Shown in pieces: positions 27,692 to 35,450 of a stretch of 64,000 nt of DNA. A model generated the notes under the pieces. That model was not told the origin of the DNA. It saw nothing but the letters and a program-made list of their open reading frames with translations, and did no database searches. The DNA lies in the NCBI RefSeq assembly GCF_000974765.1, contig NZ_BBWU01000021.1:1-64000 (forward strand), given 5' to 3'. The DNA is from Sphingomonas changbaiensis NBRC 104936. GTDB lineage: Bacteria > Pseudomonadota > Alphaproteobacteria > Sphingomonadales > Sphingomonadaceae. Every line of letters begins with the position of its first letter. Position 1 is the stretch's first letter. The position numbers and the translations under genes were made by a program.

Positions 27692-29676
27692 GCTAATCCG
27701 ACCAGCCCCTCCACACTCACAGGCCCCGAGCACAGAAATCCCTGGTACAGCGTGCAGCCCTCAGCCGCGAGCAAGGCCAGTTGCTCCTCCGTCTCCACGC
27801 CTTCCGCGATCACACCGAGGCCAAGCGCGCGGGCCATATCGATGACGCTGCGCACCACCACGCGGTCGCGCGCGGAGCCGGCGATGTCCTGACTGAGCCG
27901 CCGGTCGAGCTTCAGATAATCGAGCGGCAGTGCCTTCAGATAGGCGAGGCTCGAATAGCCGGTGCCGAAATCGTCGACGGCTGCCCGGCACCCGCCCTGA
28001 CGCAGCTGCGCGAGCGCGCCCGCGGCGGCGCCCAGATCGTCGATCAGGCCTTCCTCGGTCACTTCGGCAGTCACGCGGTCGCGCGCGAAGCCGCTCGCGT
28101 CGATCCGGGCAAGCATGGCTTCGGCAAAGCCAGGCTGGGCCAGGTCTGCGGCGGTGACGTTGATCGACATTCGAAGGCTCGCGAGCTCCGCAGGCCACGC
28201 CGCAGCCGCTTCGAGCGCGCAGCGCTGGACCAGTTCGGACAAGGGCAGGACGAGCTGCGCCCGCTCCGCGGCCCCGAACAGCGCCTCGGCGCCCAGTTCG
28301 CCGAAGACCGGGTGCCGCCAGCGCGCGAGCGCCTCGACGCCATCGATGCCGCCGTCAGCGATGCGCACCTGGGGCTGGAACAGGATTTCGATCTGGCCGG
28401 CTGCCATCGCTTCGCGCAGATCGCCGGCCAATCGCTGCGCCCGTTCGGCCGCCTCCCCTGCCCCCGCATCGAGCAGGCGGATCGCACTGCCGCTCGCCTC
28501 ACGCGCCTCGGCCAGGGCGGCGCTCGCCCGGCGGAGCAGCGCGCCCGCATCCTCGTTGCTGGCGATCGCACCGCCAATATCGGCGCCCAGCAGCACGGCA
28601 TGGGGCGCCATCGCGATGCGACGCTCGATGGCGGCCGCGATCCGGTCTGCGACGTCGCCGAGTTCCGCAGCCGCGGCGCCGGGCAGCCCGACCATGAACT
28701 CCGTCCCGGCAAGCCGCGCGATCCATGCCTGCGCGTTCACTTCGCGGGCCGCACCCTCGATCCGGCGCGCGGCGGCCTGGAGCAGCGCATCGCCGCCGCC
28801 CCGGCCATAGGCGCTGTTGATCATCGGCAGCCGGCTGAGCCCGACCAGCAGCACGCCCGGGATCGTGTGGCCGGCCAACTGCGACGCAAGCCAGCGCCGC
28901 GCCGCGGTCCCGTCGGGAAGGCCGGTCAGCGGGTCGCGATGCAGAGGCAGCACCGCATCCTTGTCCAGCGGTTCGAGCAATCCGCTCACATCGCCGTCGC
29001 CCATCGTCAGATGATGCGCGACGCGCACGCCGCCGGGCAGCAAATGCGAGAAAGCGGTCGAGCCATAGCCCGCCTTAAGCCTTCGCCGGGCCGCGCGGGC
29101 TGCACGCCGGTCGCTCGCGCCGAGCAGCCGGTAGGCACTTCGGACGCTCAGCCGTTCCTCGTCAATCCCATAGCGCTGGCGCAGCGATGCGCTGAGCGTC
29201 AGGCCCTCCGCGCCGAAGCTCCAGCGCATTGCCTCCGCCTGCCTCAGTGCCGGGCGGCTGATCGCCCCGCCGCCGAGCCGGCGGGCATAGCGCGCGGCGA
29301 AGCGCAGCGCCTGCAACAGCTCGGCCTCGCCGAACGGACTGGCCAGATAATGCGTGCCCCCGGCAGCATAGACCTCGCCCAGCCGCGCGACGTCACCCCG
29401 CGACAGGAGCACGAGCAGCGCTGCCGCATTCGCCTCGGCGGGGTCGGCAAGCGATCGGATCGCGCCGATCGCCTCGTCAAAGGCGCCGCGCCCGTCGACG
29501 ATCGCGAGCCCTGCCCCGCTGTCGATGAAGCGCCGTTCCACGCCGCCCGCGCGCCGCGCCGCGATCGCCCGCCAGCCGGCCCGGCTCGCCGCATCCAGCA
29601 GCTCGTCGCGATGCCGGAACGACAGGATGAACAGGGAAGCCCCTTCTCCCGGCGGTCCGGCGGCATGATCGTTCAA
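27664..29676 (-). CDS. EAL-domain cyclic di-GMP phosphodiesterase with degenerate GGDEF domain
   Basis: This is a 670-residue protein. Residues 15-135 resemble a receiver fold. A GGDEF-type domain spans about 248-415, but its signature reads LAGTEF at 322-327, so diguanylate cyclase activity is unlikely. The EAL domain (about 425-660) keeps EALARWRHP, NVTAADL, the EVTEEGLID glutamate, DDFGTGYSSLAYLKALPLDY and AEGVETEEQL, so phosphodiesterase activity is expected. The C-terminal residues ASPSPSGEG and the stop come from a palindromic element. The start at 29676 gives a full-length product. Confidence 0.9.
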   Translation of the reverse strand: MNDHAAGPPGEGASLFILSFRHRDELLDAASRAGWRAIAARRAGGVERRFIDSGAGLAIVDGRGAFDEAIGAIRSLADPAEANAAALLVLLSRGDVARLGEVYAAGGTHYLASPFGEAELLQALRFAARYARRLGGGAISRPALRQAEAMRWSFGAEGLTLSASLRQRYGIDEERLSVRSAYRLLGASDRRAARAARRRLKAGYGSTAFSHLLPGGVRVAHHLTMGDGDVSGLLEPLDKDAVLPLHRDPLTGLPDGTAARRWLASQLAGHTIPGVLLVGLSRLPMINSAYGRGGGDALLQAAARRIEGAAREVNAQAWIARLAGTEFMVGLPGAAAAELGDVADRIAAAIERRIAMAPHAVLLGADIGGAIASNEDAGALLRRASAALAEAREASGSAIRLLDAGAGEAAERAQRLAGDLREAMAAGQIEILFQPQVRIADGGIDGVEALARWRHPVFGELGAEALFGAAERAQLVLPLSELVQRCALEAAAAWPAELASLRMSINVTAADLAQPGFAEAMLARIDASGFARDRVTAEVTEEGLIDDLGAAAGALAQLRQGGCRAAVDDFGTGYSSLAYLKALPLDYLKLDRRLSQDIAGSARDRVVVRSVIDMARALGLGVIAEGVETEEQLALLAAEGCTLYQGFLCSGPVSVEGLVGLASPSPSGEG

Positions 29677-29766
29677 GAAGCGCTCCCCTTTTGGGCCATT
29701 CTAGCGGCCTGAGCGTTTTCGCCAATGGCTTGCCGCGCCGGACGTCGCCCCATAAGCTCACTGACC

Positions 29767-30771
29767 ATGATCGCCGCCGATCCTGCCCTGGCCCCTTCGC
29801 TGGTCGACAGTTTCGGCCGGCGGGTCAGCTATCTGCGCGTGTCGGTCACCGATCGCTGCGATTTCCGCTGCCGCTATTGCATGGCGGAGGCGATGAGCTT
29901 CCTGCCCCGGCGCGAGCTGCTGACGCTCGAGGAACTGGCGCTGATCGTCGACCGCTTCGTCGATCGCGGCGTCACCAAGGTACGCCTGACCGGCGGTGAG
30001 CCGCTGGTGCGCCGCGGCCTGCCCGAGCTGGCACGGCGGATCGGCCGGCGAATCGGCTACGGCCTCGACGAGCTGACGCTGACCACGAACGGCGCGCGGC
30101 TGGCCGAAGCGGCGGGATCGCTCGTCGATGCGGGCATCCGGCGCATCAATGTCAGCCTCGACACGCTCGACCGCGATCGATTCGCCTATATCGCGCGGCG
30201 CGACGCCTTCCACGAGGTGCTGGCCGGCATCGCTGCTGCCAAGGCCGCGGGGCTGGCGATCAAGATCAACATGGTCGCGCTGAACGGCCTGAACGACGAT
30301 GCTTTCGTCCCGATGGCGGAATGGTGCGGCGCGCAGGGCTTCGACCTGTCGATCATCGAGACGATGCCGCTGGGCCGGATCGACGAGGACCGCACCGATC
30401 GCTTCCTGCCGCTGACGTTCGTGCGCGACCGGCTGGCGCGGCGCTTCGCCTTGGCGCCATCGGACCACAGCACCGGCGGCCCGTCGCGCTACGTCTTTGT
30501 CGAGGAGCTCGGCATCCATATCGGCTTCATTTCGCCGCTGACCCATAATTTCTGCGCGACCTGCAATCGCGTGCGACTGACGGCTGAGGGCAAGCTCTAT
30601 CTCTGCCTCGGCCAATCCGACTGCGTCGACCTGAAAGCGGCGCTCCGCGAAAACGGCCCCGCAGCGCTCGATGCTGCGCTCGATGAGGCGATGCGGATCA
30701 AGCCCAAGGCACATGATTTCCGGATCGATCGCCCGGCCGTCTCCCGTCACATGAGCGTCACCGGCGGATGA
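29767..30771 (+). CDS. moaA: GTP 3',8-cyclase MoaA
   Basis: This radical SAM enzyme starts molybdenum cofactor synthesis, with 334 residues from ATG 29767. The SAM cluster motif is CDFRCRYC near residues 31-38 and the C-terminal cluster is FCATCNRVRLTAEGKLYLC. The family ending is usually Gly-Gly; here it is SVTGG, intact. The stop overlaps the nadK start by four bases. Confidence 0.96.
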   Translation: MIAADPALAPSLVDSFGRRVSYLRVSVTDRCDFRCRYCMAEAMSFLPRRELLTLEELALIVDRFVDRGVTKVRLTGGEPLVRRGLPELARRIGRRIGYGLDELTLTTNGARLAEAAGSLVDAGIRRINVSLDTLDRDRFAYIARRDAFHEVLAGIAAAKAAGLAIKINMVALNGLNDDAFVPMAEWCGAQGFDLSIIETMPLGRIDEDRTDRFLPLTFVRDRLARRFALAPSDHSTGGPSRYVFVEELGIHIGFISPLTHNFCATCNRVRLTAEGKLYLCLGQSDCVDLKAALRENGPAALDAALDEAMRIKPKAHDFRIDRPAVSRHMSVTGG

Positions 30772-31538
30772 CGCTCAAGCGCGCGCTGGTCACGTCGACG
30801 GCGGATGTCGCCCTCGAAGCCGAGGGCGAGTTGCGCCGGCGCTACGAATGGGTGGCGCTAGAAGACGCCGATATCGTCGTGGCCTTGGGCGGCGACGGGT
30901 TCATGCTGCAGACGCTGCACGCGATGCTTGAGCAGCGGCGGATCTGCCCGGTGTACGGAATGAACCGCGGGACGGTCGGCTTTCTGATGAACGACTGGGG
31001 CATGGACCGGCTCGACGAGCGGCTTGCCCGCGCCAAGCGGTTCGAGGTGTCGCCGCTCCGCATGGACACCGTCACCGTCGCAGGCGAACGGTCGACCCTG
31101 CCCGCCATCAACGAAGTGTCGCTGCTGCGCGAAACCCGCCAGACCGCCAAGCTGGAAGTAACGGTCGGCCGCCGCATCGTGCTCGACGAATTGGTCTGCG
31201 ACGGCGTGCTGGTCGCGACGCCCGCGGGCTCGACCGCCTACAACCTGTCGGCGAACGGCCCGATCCTGCCGCTCGGCTCGGCGCTGCACGCGCTCACGCC
31301 GATCAGCCCGTTCCGGCCGCGCCGCTGGCGGGGCGCGATCCTGCCCGACAGCGCGACGGTTCGGTTCCGCGTGCTCGAGCCCGTCAAGCGCCCGGTCAGC
31401 GCCGTCGCCGATCAGCGCGAAGTCCGCGACGTCGCCACCGTCGAAGTGGCGATCGACCGCAGCCAGACGCTCTGCCTGATGTTCGATCCCGAACACGCGC
31501 TCGATGACCGCATTACGATGGAACAGTTCATCGCCTGA
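30768..31538 (+). CDS. nadK: NAD kinase
   Basis: The enzyme phosphorylates NAD to NADP. It has 256 residues, typical of the short alphaproteobacterial form. The catalytic GGDGFMLQTLH motif lies near residues 41-51 and ATPAGSTAYNLSANGPILP near residue 150. The ATGA overlap with moaA suggests translational coupling; pairing of nadK with moaA is a local arrangement, not a known pathway link. Confidence 0.95.
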   Translation: MTLKRALVTSTADVALEAEGELRRRYEWVALEDADIVVALGGDGFMLQTLHAMLEQRRICPVYGMNRGTVGFLMNDWGMDRLDERLARAKRFEVSPLRMDTVTVAGERSTLPAINEVSLLRETRQTAKLEVTVGRRIVLDELVCDGVLVATPAGSTAYNLSANGPILPLGSALHALTPISPFRPRRWRGAILPDSATVRFRVLEPVKRPVSAVADQREVRDVATVEVAIDRSQTLCLMFDPEHALDDRITMEQFIA

Positions 31539-31543
31539 CCCGC

Positions 31544-31571
31544 TTGCAATGGCCGAAAGGCTTGCTATAGG
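31544..31571 (+). promoter_or_regulatory. Candidate promoter for tRNA-Asn
   Basis: TTGCAA at 31544-31549 and TATAGG at 31566-31571 are separated by 16 bases and lie about 20 bases before the tRNA. They resemble -35 and -10 boxes of the primary sigma factor. Confidence 0.45.
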
Positions 31572-31589
31572 CCCGGCCTCGCTCGGCAT

Positions 31590-31664
31590 TCCCCGGTAGC
31601 TCAGCGGTAGAGCATCCGACTGTTAATCGGACGGCCGCCTGTTCGAATCAGGCCCGGGGAGCCA
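31590..31664 (+). tRNA. tRNA-Asn (anticodon GUU)
   Basis: The acceptor stem TCCCCGG pairs with CCGGGGA, followed by discriminator G and an encoded CCA. The anticodon loop CTGTTAA places GTT at 31622-31624 between the TCCGA and TCGGA stem halves. The T-loop reads TTCGAAT. All cloverleaf stems are intact. Confidence 0.97.
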
Positions 31665-31806
31665 GCGAGTGTCATCTAAGGTACTGAGAAGCGGTAGCTG
31701 ACGAACCAAGCGGCGCCGTTAGGCCTCACTCCCAGCTCGCTCTGACGACCGCGAGCGACGACATCGTGTCGCCCTTGGCAGTCCCGATAAGCCGTCGTTC
31801 CGCCTA

Positions 31807-32508
31807 TTACGCGCCGGCCATAACCGGCGTTGCATCCAGCGCATCGAATACAGGGTCGTCGAACCTGGCGAACGTGCGCCAGCCGGACAGGCGCTGCTCG
31901 GATCGAAGCAGGCAATGTGCGCCGCTGCGACGCGCCGCTTCGCCGTCGCGCTCCGCACGGTCGCCGATCAGCACTGTCTGATGCGGTTTGGCGCCTGCCA
32001 ACGCCATCAGCCGCTCCAGGCCGCGGGGGTGCGGCTTGAGCATGCCTACCTCGCCGGCGCTGACAATGTGATCGGCCCGAAGCGCCAGCGCTTCAAGCTT
32101 GGCGGCGGCTGGATAGTCAGACAGGATGCCAATCGCCCGGCCCGATGTGCGTACGCGTTCGAAAAGCCGCTCGACGCCTGCGTAGCGGCAGGCCGCGAGC
32201 TGGCCCAACGGGCGCTCCTCGATCCATTCGGCTACAATCCGCTTGACCGAGTTTTCGCTGAGGCGGTGACGTCGAGCCACTTCGGCGACCAGGGCTATCT
32301 CGAACGCCTCTGTCTCCGCCTTCCCCAGCGTTTCGCGGTGTTGGCGGTAACTCTTCAGTACGGCCAGTGTTCGTCGGTCGAAGCGGGTGAGGCTGTGCAG
32401 CAATAGCCGAGCGCCCATGCGCAGCCGGAGCGAACGCTGCGCGTAGAGCGTTCCGTCAACGTCGAAGGCGACCAGTTTGATCGGGCGCCAATCAAACGGC
32501 TCAATCAC
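31807..32508 (-). CDS. HAD-superfamily hydrolase
   Basis: This is a 233-residue HAD phosphatase. The nucleophile motif is FDVDGTLY near residues 14-21, motif II is ILSDYPAA, and motifs III and IV are KPHPRGLERL and LIGDRAERDGEAAR. The GTG start overlaps the end of the UbiA-family gene by eight bases, so the two are co-translated. Given that neighbour, it could dephosphorylate a prenyl-linked phosphosugar, but this is inference only. It lies head-to-head with tRNA-Asn across 142 bases with no convincing gene. Confidence 0.87.
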   Translation of the reverse strand: MIEPFDWRPIKLVAFDVDGTLYAQRSLRLRMGARLLLHSLTRFDRRTLAVLKSYRQHRETLGKAETEAFEIALVAEVARRHRLSENSVKRIVAEWIEERPLGQLAACRYAGVERLFERVRTSGRAIGILSDYPAAAKLEALALRADHIVSAGEVGMLKPHPRGLERLMALAGAKPHQTVLIGDRAERDGEAARRSGAHCLLRSEQRLSGWRTFARFDDPVFDALDATPVMAGA

Positions 32509-33502
32509 CCCGGCTGATCGCGATGAACTGCTGAGAAGTCAGCCCGTCCAGGCTGGGCACGTCAATGAAGGTGAACACGGCGAACAGCATGCTGACGAAC
32601 GCCACCATCACCAGCAGCCCGCTCTCCCTGAAAAGCCGCTCCGGCTTTTGGGCCGTCGATCCGGGACCCATCGAAAGTGCGAGATATTTTCCGAACAGCA
32701 GGATGATTGCCGGCAGGACGAGCAGATATTCGATCCGGTATTTGACGAGGAACACGCCGAGGAACGCCGAGCTCAGCATCGCGTAAATCAGAACCGATGT
32801 CGTCAGGCTGATCTCGGTGTAGCCCGAGAAACTTTTCCGATAGCGCGCAAGCAGATCTTTGCCGTGAGAGGCGACGATCTCGCGATATTCGGACAGCCGC
32901 TTGGCCCCCATCAGAAAGGCTCCGCCGAACCAATAGGCAAGGATGATCGAGGATGGCGGCAATGTGCTCGGGTCGAGCATCGCCCACCCGATCATCAGCC
33001 GAAATGGGTTGTTCACTGCCTCTGACAACACGTCCAGATAAGGCACATCTTTGGTACGGATCGGGCGAACATTATAGAAGATGCCCTGGCTCGCGAACAA
33101 CAGCGCAATGATGAGCATCGTCAGCGAAGCAGCCCAGGCGGCGCAGAGGCCGATTGCCAGCAAAGCAAGCCATTCGGCAAACACCAGCGTGCCCGACATG
33201 GTTCGCTGCACCGCAGACCGAGCCGACTTTGTCGGGTGGTGCTTGTCCGATTCCCGGTCGAGATATTCGTTTATGGCGTAATTGGCCGATGCGATCGTGA
33301 CCGCGACGACCAAACCAAGAACCGCCATTGAGACGACGCTCTCGGATCGCACGCCGCGAAGCAGCAGCGCGAGCAGGACGCCTGGCACGATGAAGACGTG
33401 CTTCGTGACGTGATCGAGACGCGCGATCGATACATAATCGGGCCAATTGGCGCGGTTTAATGCATCCGAAGATGCAAGTGAAATTCCAAGCGCTTGTGTC
33501 AC
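32501..33502 (-). CDS. UbiA-family prenyltransferase, possibly decaprenyl-phosphate phosphoribosyltransferase-like
   Basis: This is a 333-residue integral membrane protein with about nine hydrophobic segments. The first aspartate motif is NEYLDRESDKHHP near residue 83 (NxxxDxxxD). The second conserved region, YNVRPIRTKDVPYLDV, and the segment GGAFLMGAKRLSEYRE resemble the branch that makes decaprenyl-phosphoryl-ribose rather than ubiquinone. The branch call is tentative. The GTG at 33502 is preceded by GGGGGGAA. Neighbours are a HAD phosphatase and a polytopic protein. Confidence 0.82.
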   Translation of the reverse strand: MTQALGISLASSDALNRANWPDYVSIARLDHVTKHVFIVPGVLLALLLRGVRSESVVSMAVLGLVVAVTIASANYAINEYLDRESDKHHPTKSARSAVQRTMSGTLVFAEWLALLAIGLCAAWAASLTMLIIALLFASQGIFYNVRPIRTKDVPYLDVLSEAVNNPFRLMIGWAMLDPSTLPPSSIILAYWFGGAFLMGAKRLSEYREIVASHGKDLLARYRKSFSGYTEISLTTSVLIYAMLSSAFLGVFLVKYRIEYLLVLPAIILLFGKYLALSMGPGSTAQKPERLFRESGLLVMVAFVSMLFAVFTFIDVPSLDGLTSQQFIAISRGD

Positions 33503-33670
33503 ACTATTCCCCCCGTTGCCGTCAGAAACCGGTCTGATCCGATCCCCGCAGCCAATTACTAATCGGTCGCTTTCACTCCATTCGCAACAGTTTTAGAGAA
33601 CGCTGGAGGATGCGAGCTCATCCACGCAATGAGTTTTCAACACGTCCGGATCAACGGCCCGGCCTTCGGG

Positions 33671-35206
33671 CTACGGTGCTTTCGCCAACTTGCGGGCCGC
33701 CAAAAGCTGCGCGACGGCGAGGAACACGAACAGAAGGCTCACACGGGCCTGGAAGCGCCCCAAAGGAGAGGCCAGCAAACCGCAAACGATGGCGTTTGCC
33801 AAAATACCGCCGACGCAGAGCAGGACGAAGCGGCCGGTGCTTTGGTGACAGTTGATCAGATCACGACGCCTGGCCCAAAGTGCCACGAACAGCAAGGCTG
33901 CCCCGGCGAAGCCCCCGATGGACTGCACCCTGTCAAACGCGGCGAACAGATCCGGCCGTCGAACGGATCTGGTCTGTTCGATCTGCGCCATGACATTGCT
34001 GTTAAAGAGCAACCGGAGCGTCGGGATGTGCCGGTCAGGCGCAATCTCGGCCAGGTCGACAACGCCTATCTGGCGTACGCCGTCCCATAGAAACGCGCTT
34101 CCGATCTGAAGCGGGTTTGCGCGAAGCGCATCCAGGAATACACGTCCCTGTTCTTCGCTCAGCCGGTCTCTGATTGGTTGTGGCGAGGCAAAGAACACGC
34201 CTCCCCGCTCCTTCGTTGCGAACAGAAAATCGATCCAGTTGCCTTGGCTCAGGGCAGGCAGATGGTGGCACAGCTCGTACCCCGCCTGCGGGCATGCCTG
34301 AACCAGGAACTTCTCGCCCTCCGGCATGTCGGCCAGATGGGCGGAAAGGAAGGGTAGTCGCATCAACGGGCGCCCGGTCTGTGCTTTGGCGATTGAGCCA
34401 AGTAAAACCAGTCCTGCCAATCCGACCACTACCGGAAGGACGACTGCGGAGAGTCTGATACCGAGAACCGGTTCACGCCGGAACAGCGCCACCGACACGC
34501 CGGCCACGGCCATAGCGAGCGCGACAGGAATGTGACTGTCGTGGCTGACCGCCGCCAGACAAGCGATTGCGCATAGCAGCACGCGATCCAGCAGGCTCAG
34601 CTTCCCCCATCTCAAAATCAGGAGTGCCATCGACAGGATGAGGGCCGGCGCCAGGATGTCGGGCGTCAGAAAGGCGACATACACGCCCGCGCTCGTGAGC
34701 GTGGATAGCGACGCCGCCGTGGCATAGTATCGCCAGTCGAAACCAAGCCCGAAGCCGCGAGACCAAGCGAGGGCGAGCACGATCCCGAGCAGCAGGGCTT
34801 GAGCCGCCATGATGCCTGTGAACCCGGCGACGGAGTACGTAAGGAAGGCCAGGATTCCCCAATAAGGGGATCGGCCAGCCAACAATGGCGACGCGCCTTC
34901 ACCCTTTCCGCCTGGAGCCGAGCTCCCGCCGCTCGACGGGTGCTCGGGCGACGCGCTGAAATCTCGGCTGAAGTCGTTGTGAAAAAGCGCTGGCGCAGCT
35001 CTGGACAGCAAGTTCGCCGGCCGGCTCAGATAATCGTGCGTGTCCGGGTAGAAGATCGGGCCCTTATTCCAGACGGCAAACAGCAGGAGAAGGAGCGCTG
35101 TAAGGGCGCCATGCAGGTAGGCGCTTTGGCGAGCTCTTCGCTGCGGAACGGGTCCGCCAGACATCACTCCAATGGCGGCGTCAGCTCCCCGGTTGCGCTC
35201 GACCAT
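33671..35206 (-). CDS. Polytopic membrane protein, glycosyltransferase-like architecture, unknown function
   Basis: This is a 511-residue protein with roughly ten or more hydrophobic segments. The N-terminal loop FYPDTHDYLSRPANLL carries an Asp pair after the first helix, as in GT-C type glycosyltransferases that use lipid-linked sugars. I see no firm family signature, so this is a fold-level suggestion. The loop at about residues 80-105 (PSSGGSSAPGGKGEGASPLL) is low-complexity and may be a decayed repeat insertion. The ATG at 35206 is chosen for the strong GGGGAGGGGGG upstream. It is 168 bases before the UbiA gene, a gap with no gene. Confidence 0.75.
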   Translation of the reverse strand: MVERNRGADAAIGVMSGGPVPQRRARQSAYLHGALTALLLLLFAVWNKGPIFYPDTHDYLSRPANLLSRAAPALFHNDFSRDFSASPEHPSSGGSSAPGGKGEGASPLLAGRSPYWGILAFLTYSVAGFTGIMAAQALLLGIVLALAWSRGFGLGFDWRYYATAASLSTLTSAGVYVAFLTPDILAPALILSMALLILRWGKLSLLDRVLLCAIACLAAVSHDSHIPVALAMAVAGVSVALFRREPVLGIRLSAVVLPVVVGLAGLVLLGSIAKAQTGRPLMRLPFLSAHLADMPEGEKFLVQACPQAGYELCHHLPALSQGNWIDFLFATKERGGVFFASPQPIRDRLSEEQGRVFLDALRANPLQIGSAFLWDGVRQIGVVDLAEIAPDRHIPTLRLLFNSNVMAQIEQTRSVRRPDLFAAFDRVQSIGGFAGAALLFVALWARRRDLINCHQSTGRFVLLCVGGILANAIVCGLLASPLGRFQARVSLLFVFLAVAQLLAARKLAKAP

Positions 35207-35450
35207 GCCCCCCTCCCCCCGCAGTGCCGGACCGGCCAAGGTAACCGGCCCAGCCTCTCGATCGTCCTTCCGCTGCAAGTCGTGATCTAAGAGGTCAGAC
35301 CGGATCAGGACGGATCGGGAGCCTCTCTCGATTCTGCCGCAAATTCAAACCCTGTTCTCATTGGTACGCAAGCGGAACTTTGCTCGACGTTAAAAGTTGA
35401 CCGCCTGAACAAACAATCGGCCGCTCGAGCCGGTGTCGGGAGGAATGCGG

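Noticed and set aside
31590-31664. Integration (att) site at the tRNA-Asn 3' end
   Set aside because: I found no integrase gene and no repeat of the tRNA 3' end within the islet or beyond it.
31676-31915. 79-codon minus-strand open frame next to tRNA-Asn
   Set aside because: It overlaps the end of the HAD gene, has no ribosome site, and the product has no recognisable domain.
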